Assembly: GCA_027919835.1 (NCBI GenBank)
Contig: JANVFP010000032.1
Location: 552,149 to 616,148 of the forward strand
DNA length: 64,000 bases
DNA from: Lentinula raphanica
Taxonomy: Eukaryota > Basidiomycota > Agaricomycetes > Agaricales > Omphalotaceae
Direction: 5' to 3'
A model generated the notes under the pieces. It was not told the DNA's origin. It saw only the letters and a list, made by a program, of their open reading frames with translations, and did no database searches. Positions 11,901 through 24,516 of the stretch are shown piece by piece. A program made the position numbers and the translations under genes. Position 1 is the stretch's first letter. Every line of letters starts with the position of its first letter.

Positions 11901-14900
11901 TTTTCTGAAGACGACGGAGCTCGCGGTTCTTGCTCATAATTTGACATAAAAGCTACATTCCATGATGACAAAGAGGTCACCGGAGAGCTTGATTTTGTGA
12001 AGCGCAAAGATGAAGGGGAGGGTTGATTGGAGACATCCAGTCCAGATGACGACGCTTCTGGTACAGGAGGACATAACGACTGAGTCATTGGATTGAAGCG
12101 ACCTAACGCTATAGGTACAGGGCCCACACCGGCTGTCCTGTCCGGGGGTGAGGGCACTTCTTCTGATATATACGGAAATTGTGTAGAATGAGAAGCGGTG
12201 GCCTTCTTTGTCTTACGCTGTTTGACGCGTTTCCGTTGTGTGAGGATACTAGGTGGTAGTGAAGGGACGATGGCAAAACTAGAGGACGTGGGAACAGAAA
12301 ATACGTGATTGACTGTCTCTCGCTTTTTGAGTTTAGTGTTTGTTTCTGCTGCTACACTCAAATCTTGCTCAGCAGAAGTGGCTGCCAAGTGGAACGGCGG
12401 TGCTGGAGGTACGAAGTGTAATCCTTTGCCCAAGCTACGAAATGAGTTCGTGACATTTGGGGACATGGGATCTTCTACTTCCTCGAGAAATTGATGTTCA
12501 CGGACAGGCTGACCCTGCGACAAAGATCCTAGTTCAGGGCGATAAGAAGTTGACGGGGGTGTAGGGAATGGGGTCCGGACATGGGCGAACAAATCAGCCA
12601 GCCGCTGCTCGGAAGTAGGATCTGTTGTGTTGAAGCTGATGGATGGGTGTGCAGGATGCTGATTCGGGAACATGTGATGTTGAAAAGTAGTACTCGGCAA
12701 ACTGTGATAAGAGGTTGGAGACGCGAAAGGAGCGGCAGCACTATGGACAGACAATGGAATTGTCGACAGATGAGGCAAACCTGACGACGATGGCGTTACA
12801 CAGGCTTCCATAGGAAGGGCCATACTTGGAACAAACCCTGGTTTCCAGTTTGACGGAGAGGGACAGCTAAACGTCGATGTTGCCATCCATCGATGGTAAG
12901 GATGTAACATGGAGTAGACATTCTGCACTCCAGTCGCCTGTCCTGGTAGAACCCCAGGCGTAACTTGATCAAAACATGTGTTGGTGCTCTCAGGAATCTC
13001 GCCCGGCTCGAGGTCTGTAAAATTTCCAGGCATGGCTTTCTCATTGGGACCCGAAGTGGGTATTGGATCGGCACCCGTGGATGTTTCTACGGCGGTGGCA
13101 TCGGGCAACGGTTGCTTTTTCTTGGTGAACTTGATCCCTTTCAAGATGCTTTTGGGGTCGGTATGGTAAAGACTATCGTTCCACCCTTTGATGGGCAAGT
13201 TATCATCAGGAGAGGGAATCGTGGAGGAAACCGCAGGACTTTTGTGTTTCGGGACAACCTTGGGTATATCCACATCCTCCTTCGAAACCTTGTTCGGAGA
13301 CTCGGCGTCTTCGACAAGGGATTCAGAGGAACAGACCGGAGCATTGTCCATTCCCTGTGAAACGGTCACAAGTGTGTTGCACGGACTGTAAGTCTCGCCT
13401 GTGGGCGAGATATCGTCGTCAGGAGTCAAAGGAGACAACGGACCATCCAATGAAAATGAACAAGTCACAGGGGGAGGAATATCGATCCGCAACTGAGTCG
13501 AAGCCATTCGCCGAAGAGGTGGCAAGTCATTGGTCTCTTCGGGACCATACAATGGAAGGTTTGAGGTGGACTGTTGACGTTCCAAGGAGAGCTCCGCTGC
13601 TTTCTTCTGAGCACGCGTTATCGGACGAGTAGAGATAGCTCCTGTAGGAGGATCCATGAGAGCATTTGCCTTCGCTGATTTTCGTGTTTTCCTCCTACGA
13701 GCGGGTTTATCTAGACCAGACGTTTCGTCTATCCGCTCGACCTTCTGCGTAACACGCTCTGGGACATCCGATAGAGAAACATTCGGCCCATGCTCTCGTT
13801 TGATCTCCGGCAAATGTTCTGAGGACTCGGGTTGAGTGGGCTCGTTCCCTTCGTCAGGGACAAGAACTGGGAGAATGAGTTCCATCGCTTTCTTTTGGGC
13901 ACGCGTTACAACACCCCGGACATTCATCTCTGTGTTCAATGTACGTTTTCCCTTCGCCGACGTTCGTGATTTTCTCCGACCAGTGGGTTTGTCCAGAGTA
14001 GGCTTTTCAACTGTTTCTTCGCTCTTTTGCCGACCTTGTGTCATTCGCCCCAGAACCTCTATGAGGGGAACACTAGGCGAACGTTCTCGGTCGATTTCTG
14101 GCGCAGAGACCACGGAACCGGTCGCTTCGAGAGCAGATAAGTTGGCTGATTGAGCCAGTTGTGATGTTGGCGTTTTGTTAGGCTCCCGGAGATCTGCCAG
14201 CGCAGGAGAAGTTCTGAACGAGATTGCCTGGTTGGCAATCGAGGACTCCGAGAGAACTTCGTTGGGCTCCGACATAGGTATACTTGTTTCAACTTCATCA
14301 TGAGGCGTGGTAAGAAGCTCAGGCGCACTAGGCTCGTGAGATTGGCTCTGCTTGGTCACAACAGCTTTTCTATGTACTGCACGTGAGGAAGCCAGGTTTG
14401 GTGGAAAGGATTGTTGTACAGGGGGAGAATCCTTTTCGCAAGATTCCGAGTGGCCGACTGCCTCGATAGGTGATGGCTCAGAGGCCGCTGTTTCGGTAAC
14501 GTTGATCTCGCTGTTCACGTCCGTCGTTGGAATCAAGTCCGAAACGACACAAACAAAATCACGTTCTCTGGAGATGAGATGAACAATGGTCAGCTCGGTG
14601 TCAGTCTCCACTAGTTCCTTGACACGTACACACATAAGTTTATCACCGTCATTCCATTCCTCGAGAGTTGCGACTCTGAAATCGACATCCCGTTGCTCCC
14701 CTCGATAAGTATGACCGGCGTTGAGTAGTCGTCCAAACGCTTAGTAGCGTCGAGTCCGGGCAAGATGTAAAGCAGCTCTTCTTTGCTCTAAAAGATGTTG
14801 TTGGCAAATCACTAACGCGAGGATAAATGACGAAACGTACACTACACCACTGTCGGGGTCGTAGAGTTGCATTGATTGGAATTTTGTCCGTAGTCTTGTT

Positions 14901-15783
14901 GGAAGGGTAGGTCACAGGTATCGACTTCCAGATTGGATTCCCAGGTGTAGGTAATTTGCTTTTTGCTAATGAGTGGGATGGTCATTATTTTCAAACTATT
15001 AAGCTGTCGAACGAGTATCATACCTTTTCCTCGCGTCTTCTCCCCCTGACTTCTTCTACTGGCCTCTTCAGATACAAGAGCGCGTTCGTTCTCTGGATTA
15101 GTCGACTTTGGCCCATCAAACGATTTGGATGTGCTCTTGTTCGTAGCGCCATCTTTCGATTTTCTGCCTCGCTTCTTGGGAGGAGGAATCGAGTCTCCAT
15201 TGGTGATTGTGTCTCCCGTTGAACCAGAAGTTGGCGTTTCGGACGCGATATCTATGGGGTCAGATGCATTCGGGAGTTTACGTTTCCTAGGATTTGGATG
15301 AACGTTCGGAGACGGGTTTGGAGCGGTAGATGAGCTCGACGAGGCGTCCATAAACGTTATTTTCGATTTTCTACCGCGCTTCCTCGGAATTGGATTGGCA
15401 GTAGTAGATGGAAGAACTCCCCCTCGATTCGGAGCAGAAGCCTCTGCTACCTGAACTGGCTTTTCCTGTGCATGAGCCTGGAGTAGACTCGACAAATTGG
15501 AGGGGGTAGCTTGCTCCAGCGACGACACATCCGTTGCCGGCACCTTGAGTTTTCTACGTCTCGTCTTGAGGCCATTATCGCTGACATGGCTCTCTTCGGC
15601 TTTCTCTGGTCCAGCCAAAGCCCCAACTAGCAAACTCGGTCCTGAGGATATGTCGACAGCAAGCTGGATCTGATTTCCTGGCTGTTCCACCGGGGTAGTT
15701 GTAGTCTTCTGCTTGCGCGGCGGCCTGCCTCGTCTCTTTGGAATTACCTTTTTCCCCTTATCAGGTTGTGCCGTTATGTCCAT
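8927..15783 (-). CDS. Very large AT-hook / zinc-ribbon protein (about 2076 aa, eleven exons)
   Basis: The N-terminus has three AT-hook-like cores (KRRGRPPRK, RKRGRKSK, KKRGRKSK), typical of proteins that bind the DNA minor groove. A single exon of about 1080 codons (11414-14659) is Ser/Pro/Thr-rich with duplicated RAQKKAMEL / RAQKKAAEL segments. Downstream exons carry FGRIQWNFGLQWIDAG, a zinc-ribbon-like WYCGSCGKLNRQN...CDSSFC, WDDGMRTMTYQ, DLFNSIQEAVVLDR and a closing VHGDVLLLSGDDFDYSIER. From memory, this order matches a family of large uncharacterised proteins of Agaricomycetes; no search was run. I see no HxD...H set of a 2OG-Fe(II) oxygenase, so a regulatory or DNA-binding role is more likely than catalysis. 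Splice sites are by eye. The last intron (GTAAGT at 9079) is a choice: without it the frame would stop at 9072. The acceptor of the exon near 11088 is also uncertain. Confidence 0.7.
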
Positions 15784-15913
15784 ATCGTGTAGATATGGGT
15801 TTGAAGGGCAAGAGGTTAGGAGAAGAGCATGAGGGAGTAAGTAGCGATGTTCATGGGAGTTTGAATCAAACTGTCATCTCGATGATGATGAGATTCGGGA
15901 GAAGAGAAGAAGG

Positions 15914-16558
15914 ATGATGCCGGCACTTTGCCGACGACACTCTTTCATCGCCTACAATAATCAGCACGATACCACCACAGACGTAATTATAAACGACTCT
16001 GAACGCGTTGCTCTCGCATCCAACTTCATTTTCAAGTCGTCCCCAACTCAGCACATTCCTTCAGGTTCTTCCAAGAACTTCCAGGGAGCACAATCATCAG
16101 GTCTAAGTATGTTCACATCGCTGCTGATATAGATATAATAGATACCCCATCTCAAAGCCGAGTGGCTAACGGTCTGTTCTTTTAGCTGGTTTGCAGCGTG
16201 TCCAATTCGTCTGATATGTAGGTTACCTATTCCAGACAAGAGCAACCTGAAGAGTGACCATTTCCCACCCTCGACTGTATTGCTTTCACAAATAACGAGA
16301 GGTGTGAGTATTGGCTTGAAATTCCACGGTGAATGCCACTGCCAGTTACGACAAGTCCGGCTAGTATATATTCCAGAGCAGCCCGAGTCGACGACGCCCG
16401 CCGCAGGTAAGTCCAGCAGAAGAGAGTCGAGTAGTATATCCTAACAATGAGAACGTTTAGGAAAGGGAAGACGTCTGATATATATTAGCGAGGGCTCAAA
16501 TTCGACAGTGTTTGCTTCGACCTCTACATTGATGGGTGTTACCTATCGGATGAGATAA
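15914..16558 (+). CDS. Small protein of unknown function (164 aa, three exons)
   Basis: Exons 15914-16100, 16197-16406 and 16461-16558 total 495 nt and join without a stop. The donors are GTCTAA and GTAAGT, the acceptors TTTGCAG and GTTTAG; the second intron has a CTAAC branch-like word. Exon 2 encodes LLSQITRGVSIGLKFHGECH followed by RQVRLVYIPEQPES, and exon 3 starts GKGRRLIYISEGSNS. No signal peptide or known domain was recognised. It is divergent from the AT-hook gene (ATGs 131 bp apart), so the two probably share a promoter region. The individual exons are short, so the gene is easy to miss; the consistent phases are the main support. Confidence 0.55.
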
Positions 16559-16717
16559 TCTCAAATGCTCTACTCAAGCCTTCGTCGTCATTGGCTATGT
16601 TATCCACTGGCAGTTCCACATCAAGATCGTCTTCGGCATCCGTACCGATGTCTGCGCTCTAGTCAAATTGAAATAGCCCAAGGATGCTTGAACTTATTGC
16701 TGTTATACTTACTAGCA

Positions 16718-18382
16718 CTAATGTTCATATTTTCGTAACCATGGATCCTCTAGCATTCGCCTCATCACATCTTCCTTAAAATGCATCCCAACAGAAACCC
16801 CAGCCTCATACCATGGTGTCCATTCTGAGTTTCTTGACGTCGAAACCCCGCTCTCTAGGATTTGTACGCTACAAGAACTCATTAATCGAGAGATCGAGTT
16901 AGGGTGACATTCAACTCACCATCCATCACATTCGAACAAAAGTGAGTCAACCATCCGAGGTTTGGACCCAAAACCGAAATCAACATCGTGCACAGTCATT
17001 CCAGGCCGGCTCTCTAGCCAGCTTGTTACAATAGTATGCCTTTCTCCGAGAAATGCATTCCATCTCCTTGAGGGATCGCTCATATAAGCCATTTCGTGAA
17101 GTAATGCGCCTATGGCTTCTGGATTATAACGAGCCATTGATGAGCGTATGATTCCTGCGGAAGCCATCGATATCTGCGAACCAGGTTGAGAGATAGGGAT
17201 ATTCAGCAGAGGAGAGCCGAGAAAGGAAGGGGGTAAAGTTGGAGAGACTCGTGTACGCAGTCCCAAGGTTACATCCAGGTGCACCTCGTCATGATCGAGG
17301 GAAAGTCCTCGAGCCCGTACAATGAGAGTCCAGATATGTGCCAACAGTGCATCCAGTTTGCTGACTTTGACCTGTGAATTTCCAGATGTAGTAGTGGCAG
17401 CATCTGAGGTAGCAGCTTGCCACATATTCAAGATTTCTTCACGCGTGAAGTGGATGGCATAGTATTGAACCGGAGCTAGAATATCCCATGTCTTCCATGG
17501 AAGTGGTGTCCCCAAATCCAATGTGCCAGCATTTCCATTCGTGAAATCAGGAGGTATTACCGTGGCTGGAAGCATGAATGGAGGGCAATCATGCGTAGCC
17601 GAAGCCCACCAGTCATATCTATGGAGGGGGAGACGGTGACTACGAGCTAGAATGCTGGGATCGGGAAGAGGTGCGTCTATATCACCTTCTGACGTTTGGT
17701 CAAACAGCTCTGGTGCGAATTCTCTTACAGGAACTGTCAGCCCACGGTGTACCGCTGCCCAGTCATGTACAAAAGTTAATAACGTCTGTGCATCGGCGAG
17801 GGGATGTGCAAATTTGACTGCAATAGCTATACCTCCGCAGGTAAACCTTGTTGCTTGAACGACCATGCAAGGCAGTCCTTTGGAAGAAACTCTATCATGC
17901 AAAGCAAGTTCGGGTGTGTCTGACATCGTTCCGAGAGCAGCAACAACACTTGCATCCCATACTCGATGGGATTTGGCTCGCTCCTCAGGTGTAGGAAGGA
18001 GTGATGATAGATGGTGTGGCGATTGCGCTTCGATGAACTCGACTCCTGGATCGTCATCCAATCCCCACGTGAGTTGTGGTCGATTATATCGACGGGTGTG
18101 GGGTGCGGAGTTGGTAGCAACATTGGGCTCTGGCATATGTAAGGACCCCGACCATTGTGGATATAAAGCCAAGGTTTTGCTAAGTGATTCAACGAGGGCT
18201 TCGGAGTCCGAAACATTGGGCGCATCGAAGAACCAAGCTGCACGAGCAGGGCTGTATCTGATCACTGATCCATCAACAATGGATAAGGCTTTGGTGAAAG
18301 GTATACCATTTGTTGGCCGACTCGTTGACGAAGGAAAGACACGTCTACGTCCAGTAACGGTAGCGGATATGATAGGAACCAT
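16718..18382 (-). CDS. BAHD-type acyltransferase (537 aa, two exons)
   Basis: Exons 16920-18382 and 16718-16868 with a 51-bp intron give 537 residues, the usual size for the transferase family (BAHD / trichothecene 3-O-acetyltransferase-like). These enzymes move an acyl group from acyl-CoA to an alcohol or amine of a secondary metabolite in the cytosol. The HxxxD catalytic motif is present as HPLAD in KFAHPLADAQTLLTFVHDW, and the structural DFGWG-like motif as DFGFG near the C-terminus (HDVDFGFGSKPRMVDS). The canonical G after HxxxD is replaced by A. No other biosynthetic genes adjoin it, so the acceptor substrate cannot be inferred. Confidence 0.85.
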
Positions 18383-18645
18383 TAGAGATACGGCGCTGGC
18401 ATGTCGCCGACATTGGACAAGGTTTTCTGTTGAATTTAGCGCCCATAGGCGCCCATCCTTTGAACTTCCTTCCGCGTAGTCTCAGGAATGCCTAATCATA
18501 AGGTTCACTTGCAGTTGTATACATAGCTCAGATTATATCCATAGTCATCGTTCACCTACCTAGACTTTCCGGTGTCCACTATGGCACTAATATTGCACAC
18601 TGGCATAGTGTCTACTGTCCATGGCAGAGTCCTTCCGCTGCCCTT

Positions 18646-21523
18646 CTACGACTTATCTCGACCTTTCTTCTCCTTCATGCCACTCGTATATCCTTCTTCG
18701 ACTGATAGCTCATCGTAAGATGGAGGTTGATCATCGTTGCCACTCCTGTTGGCCGATTTACTGGTGCTAGGCCCAGCGATCTGCTGGCTTCCTATATCCT
18801 TGATTGCATCAGGCTGAGACCGTCTTGGAGGTAACGGAGGAGCAGGAGCAGGAGATAAATCCGTTAGTCCAGCATCATCAGAAATCTTCAGGACTGATGC
18901 TCCGGGATACGATACTGACTCCCTATATGCAGGACGCATCGACGAATGCTTTGCCGGCTCCGAGCCCGGGTTCAATATCGGTTGCGAAATCGATGCCTTT
19001 ACCACTTTGGATCTGTCATGAGTAAGTTTACCGTGGTCACTAGAACGCTTCCGGCCTTGTATAGTCGCATTTGGAACTGTGGACTGTGTAGACATTGCAG
19101 TATCCCGTTGAGAATGATTGGCTGAAACCACTGCTGAGAATCGGCGTTCATGATTCTTATGAGTCGTTGAGTTCGTGTTTCTCTTTCGCAAGAAGCTCGG
19201 GTCTATGTAGGAATGTTAGAGCCCTCATTGAAAAGAAATCTGAACACTACTACTGACCAATCGTTGCATATTTACGAGGTATATCAGCTGATTGGACAAG
19301 GAAACGAGGATCTGTTCGCTATCCATCAACGACTTGTACAGTATAACACAGATGTAAGAACGAACCTTGCACTTGTGTAATTTGTGCACTACCTCTCTCA
19401 TTCGAATCATTTCGGACTTTGTCCATTGCGTCGGTTTTCTTGCTCATGTCCTTGTTATTTTGCCATTCCCGGGCCTTTGGTATGGTCCGAGTTTTCGAGT
19501 CCGCCATGTTCTGGGATATAGATGGGGTGGCTACCAGCTTCTGAACCTCGACTTTTGTCAGTCTCACCACTACGCTCTTGGGAGGCATCTGCAACTCTTC
19601 AGGCTCTAGATCCATAATACCTCCATTGCCGGACGTATCAACCGCTCTCGCCTTCCCTTTCTCCTTTCTTTTCGCCGCAGCTTTCAACTTTGCCTCCCGC
19701 TTTTTCTCCTCCTTCTCTTTTCTCTTCTGCAGTCTCTTGGCCTCCTTTGGAGTCAGATTTGCTAATTTAGCTCGTTCTTCGAGCCGCTGTAGGAGAGTTG
19801 TACCGCCTGGAAGAGGATAGTATGTCACAAATTGTAACAGCTCTATGTACGGTCCTGCAAAAGTCAGACGGGAAGGCCATTAGAAAGTTGTTCCGCTCGA
19901 AGTGAAGTCACTTCGAAGCCTGAGTCATATAAGTACGTACCTCTTTGAAACCTCAATCGTTTCGTGGCTTCCACTACCTCCAGCACTTTCTGAACCTGTG
20001 AGCTGTGTCCTGAACGGACAGTGATGAAGCTCATTGCTTCATCCTGAAAATGTTTCAATGTGAGTTCGTCGTCTCAGTTCCCATGCAGTACGATGAAGCG
20101 TAACTCACTCTGAGCATCCTCCAACAGAACTTTGCATAATCATCAATTTCTCCTTCCTCAAACACTGTGACCTCATGTATCACACTCCTCATTGCCTGCA
20201 TCCGGGCTACCAAGTTGACACCAGACTCTACACCTCGCTTACTTGAGCCCACGCTGTTAGTCTCCTTGCCGTAAGTCGGGTTTGCCGACCTAGCACCGAG
20301 TTGCACGAGGGGAGGGTCTTTCGGGTGATGCGCGCGCGCAGGATGTACCGTTGGAGGTGTCAGAGGTGGAGAAGGAGGATAAGGTTTCGAAACAGAGCTC
20401 TCACGAGCTTGTGCTAGTGTGTTCGGATTCCTATGTGTAATGGACGTCGACAATGAAGATGGAATCAGCTCTGAATTGTGGTGTCGTGCAACAGAAGGAT
20501 GCATCGGTGGAGGGTGTAGAACGGTAGACTCGGCGGGGGCAGCACGAGATGGGTGTGGGCCCGGAGAGCTTTGCGTACGTAGCCGTGTGTCGTCCGGCTG
20601 AGTATTTCGACTGGTCAACACTGAGCCCAAAGCAGGAACCATTTGTGTTTGGGGACTTGAGGAAACTTTCATACCACTATGACCACCAAACGGTGATAGA
20701 TCTATCCAAGAAGGTTTCTTTGTAGCGTTGGGGATAGTACCTGATCCTATGATTGGTACTACATTAGCGCCTGGCGAGGTCTTCGAGTTTTGATTCTTCT
20801 GAGCGTCGGCAACATCGAGAAATATCAACAGCGAAGTGAGAATGACAAACTCCAATCCTTTTCTATCGTCTATATCGAATCTGATGGTAAGGACAGAAAT
20901 GGTTTGCAAACATCGCGATAGAGCATACAATTTCAACAGGGTCACCCACCGATTGAGGTTATAGTCCAGAATCTGTATCATGGCTGACTGTTGAAAACGC
21001 GCTGAAGTTGCACTTGCAATCTCCTTTCGAGTCGCAATTGCGACCAGGACTGGTGGATCGGGTTTACGAATGATATAACACTCTTCTTCTTTCTTCCATT
21101 CAAACTGATGGCTACGAGTCAAGACGTTGGACGTTGGAAGTCTATAATGCATTTGAACACTCACTCGTTCCACTGAAACCCCCACTTCACAGAGAACGTC
21201 CCAAATGCCTTCAATTCAACCGGGACCGAAGGATTCTGCAACTCGATGATCTTCACCTTGCTGGTCACGCTTGGAGCCGTTGCGGCCACCAACAAGGACT
21301 GAGTGACAAAATCTGCGTAGATCATCGAGAAATAATGCATTAGTCAACTTTGTCATGCAATGTAGACAGAGGGCGTACCATATACGCGTGTGGCATAAAC
21401 AGCACCAGAGAGTCGCTGTTTGCGGTAGAACATGTTTCCGGCGGGATCCGCTAGATCGACGATCGTCGAATCGGTTTGGCTGGGTGTAACTTGGAGAGTG
21501 AACAGGTTCTGGTCAAGGCTCAT
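18646..21523 (-). CDS. Conserved-looking basidiomycete protein of unknown function (multi-exon)
   Basis: The ATG at 21523 starts MSLDQNLFTLQVTPSQTDST. The first four exons are short and join in consistent phase into a globular N-terminal domain with KWGFQWNDHQFEWKKEEECY, IIRKPDPPVLVAI, IQILDYNLNRFDIDDRKGLE and VILTSLLIFLDV. A long Pro/Ser/His-rich linker follows, then EGEIDDYAKFCWRMLRDEAM, YIELLQFVTYYPLPGGTTLL and a very basic coiled coil (LTPKEAKRLQKRKEKEEKKR, about 19.7 kb). The tail is disordered with a PPSYDE motif and ends at 18646. The N-terminal part resembles proteins I have seen only in basidiomycetes, without a name. Whether a small exon lies at 19250-19320 (SLMDSEQILVSLSNQLIYLV) is unresolved; both options keep the frame. 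Confidence 0.7.
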
Positions 21524-21854
21524 GGCGCAAGTTTGAGGTGAAGGAAACGGGAAAGGTTCTGAGAATCAAAAGCCCCAGGTTCATTTGATAGATGGTCACT
21601 GCGCAGTGTACAATGATAATTCTGAACAGCCTCATGAGAGCGAGCTGGTTACAGCTTTTGAATTTGCCAACGGGGTTTTCTAACCGAGCTATGCAGTTCA
21701 CGCCCTCGGATACTTATGTCAAGAAAGGTCAAGAATTCGAGCCTGGGAGTATTACCGGACTCCGGACCGGTCACTACAACGTTGACTTCTTCACCGACCA
21801 CGACCACGACAGCAACAAGATCACAAGCCAAGTCGCTAGTACACAGCGCACACG
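21524..21854. promoter_or_regulatory. Divergent promoter region
   Basis: The 331 bp between the ATGs of the minus-strand unknown gene and the plus-strand phosphatase gene must hold both promoters. I see no clear TATA box or repeated operator-like word. Confidence 0.5.
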
Positions 21855-23940
21855 ATGGATGCTGACGTTGAGCGTGGTTGTGAGAGCGAATATGTGGACG
21901 AGGAAGGAGGAGGGGCTGAACACGATGCTTTGCTGCACACTCCGAACCATGGCGAGAAAGACGAGAGAGACGACGAGCTCAACACTGCACCCATCATAAC
22001 ACGCATCCTTAGACCGAACTTTAGCCTTCTTCACGTTATGGGTGCTTTCGCCGTTGGTATCCTTGGGTGTATGGCAGGAGAGTATCTATTCCACTGCAAC
22101 TGTACCTCCTCCGCCTCCTCCGCTTCTTCACTTGCTGCATATAACATACTATCTCCAGGCTCCACAGAGAGCCATGTATACCCTCCACCCTCACCCACAA
22201 ACGTCTTTCCCTCACTCTTCCCTACCGACCTTGGCTACGAAGGTGCAACACCAACGGGTGCAGAGCCAGGGTTGGTGAAAACTGCGCCAGCGTATCCGAT
22301 GCATACAGGTGCGATGGGCTTGGTGGCCAAACCTGGAAAGAAGGAAGAACAGAATGAAAAGGAGGATTGGGATATCTTCCAACACTGGGGAAATCTTTCA
22401 CCGTGGTATAGCAATAAACGAGGAACTTTCGGGTTAGATTCAGGACCTGATAGACCAGAGAGTTGTACCGTCACTGGATTACATCTCCTACATCGACATG
22501 GAGCGAGATATCCCACTGGTTGGGCATCCTATGGTGGCCCTGCGACGTTCAGTAAACGACTCTCTCAGCAGTCAAACTGGACAGCCGAAGGGGAGTTGGA
22601 ATTTTTGAATACATGGACGTATAAACTCGGAGAAGAAATCCTCACTCCGTTCGGGCGACAACAACTCTTTGATCTCGGAATCTCGACCAGACTCAAATAC
22701 GGCTTCTTACTCAACGACTTCACCCAACGGAATACCCTTCCCGTCTTCAGGACCGAATCCCAGAATCGTATGTTCCACAGTGCGATCAACTTTGCTCTGG
22801 GGTTTTTCGGGTTTCCTGTCGAGGGAAAGGTTGAGATGAGCGTAGGGGTCGAGGGTGAAGGGTTCAATCATACTCTCGCGCCGTATTACGCATGTCCGAA
22901 TGCGAGGAAACATCAGATATCGGATAGAGGAAAGTTTTACGTCGAACGATGGACAGAGATCTACCTCAACGCAACTAGGGATCGACTACAATCCCATCTC
23001 AAAGGATACGACCTTTCCATCGAAGACGTATACACCATGCAACAGCTCTGTGCGTACGAAACAGTCGCAATAGGCTATAGCGTTTTCTGTCCGCTTTTCA
23101 CCAGGGAAGAATGGGAAGGATTCGATTATTCGATGGACTTGTATTTCTGGTATAATTCCGCCTTTGGGAGTCCGGTCGGGAGAGTGCAGGGCGCTGGATG
23201 GGTGAGGGAGTTTATTGCGAGGTTGGAGAGTAAACCACTTTGGTGGGGCGATGAGGGGGATTGGGAGATGAGTGCGGATAGGTGGGGAAGTATCAATAAG
23301 ACATTGGACGAGAATCAGTATACGTTCCCTGTGGACCAAAGTTTGTACGTTGATGCGACGCATGAAGTTGTCGTTTTAAACGGTGAGTTGCACGCACTTT
23401 CTTCTCCTTGTGTTCATATTCAACTCACACTTCCAAAAATATAGTCCTCACCGCGCTCAACCTCTCCACGCTCGCACAGTCCGGTCCATTACCATATACC
23501 CATATACCTGAAAAGCACTCGTTCAAGGTATCCCAGCTCGCTCCGTTTGCTACCAATGTTCAGTTCCAGCGTATGTTGTCGCTCTTTTCTATATCTGCCC
23601 TCTCACCCCTTCAATGATCTTTATTTTTTTAGTTCTCGACTGTTCTCCTTCCTCCACTGTCTCCAACGCTCCCTCAGGCTCTCAAATCCGAATCATCATC
23701 AACGACGCTCCCGTCCCGCTCCACTCCATCCAGGGCTGTCCGGAAGAGAAAGACGGAATGTGTCCGCTCAATGTGTTTGTAGATGCTCAGAAGGCACTGT
23801 TGCGTGCGGGGGCAGGTGAAGAAGGAGAAGTAGGAACGAGTTGGGAATGGGGGTGTCATGGTGACTATGCGGATATAGTTGGGCAAGGAGAAGAATGGGA
23901 GACGGTTACTGGGGATGCACCACGGAAAAAGACTTTTTGA
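21855..23940 (+). CDS. Membrane-anchored histidine acid phosphatase / phytase-like (653 aa, three exons)
   Basis: Exons 21855-23382, 23445-23570 and 23633-23940 join to 1962 nt. The N-terminus is cytosolic and acidic, followed by one hydrophobic helix (LLHVMGAFAVGILGCMAGEY, about residues 57-77), so the enzyme is a type II membrane protein with its catalytic part outside or in the lumen. The active-site signature LHLLHRHGARYPTGW (RHGxRxP) forms the phosphohistidine. The distal proton-donor motif, usually HD, appears as HE in YVDATHEVVVLNVLTALNLS. Several N-glycosylation sites (NWT, NHT, NAT, NKT) fit a secretory location. Likely substrates are phosphate monoesters such as phytate; substrate is inference. 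Confidence 0.88.
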
Positions 23941-24243
23941 GTACTTAGAGGAAATGAAATCTAATCGTCTCGGAAGTAAGTGATTTAGTCAGAATCATAT
24001 AATGGGCGAACTTAATGGGCAGAGTAGGTTTCACTCGTGGAACATTTAGATATGGACCGTAATTAGGCAAACTCATTTGATACCAAACAAATTCTTCCCG
24101 GAGTGCTTGATTTTCGAGTGACTGATTTTGTGTTGATTTTTTCTGCGATTTTTTATGACTGACCAGTGACTCGTCGGCAGATACCCTTGCAATTGCACTG
24201 CCGCCTATAGTACTTGCTCTTAAACCCTCTCCCTTCTATTACG

Positions 24244-24516
24244 ATGATGTCTTTGCCTAACGAGCTACTACACTCCATCTTCGAGTATATTGCATAAATT
24301 CCCAAGAAGCCATTCTCGCATCACGGAGTCATCGAGCGGCTCGATTTTGGAAACAACTTCCACCCTATCCGTCAAGTCAATCCCTCACCACACTCGATGT
24401 TTTGCTTGCGCGCGCGGAAACCGGGCTGTTGTGGCTTCGTCCCGGGTTGCGACAGCAGGCAGAAGTTTAGATACGGTTTTCATCATGAAGTTAGTCTGCG
24501 GCCTAGTGGAGACTAA
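24244..24516 (+). pseudogene. F-box protein remnant
   Basis: The ATG at 24244 gives MMSLPNELLHSIFEYIA, a textbook F-box start (LPxELLxxIF), then an in-frame TAA at 24295. Reading on in the same frame gives a continuous further 70 codons (HHGVIERLDFGNNFHP...) to TAA at 24514. F-box proteins dock substrates to SCF ubiquitin ligases. Here the domain is cut after about 17 residues and no leucine-rich-repeat-like body follows, so it looks like a decayed copy. An unseen intron removing the stop is possible. Confidence 0.45.
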
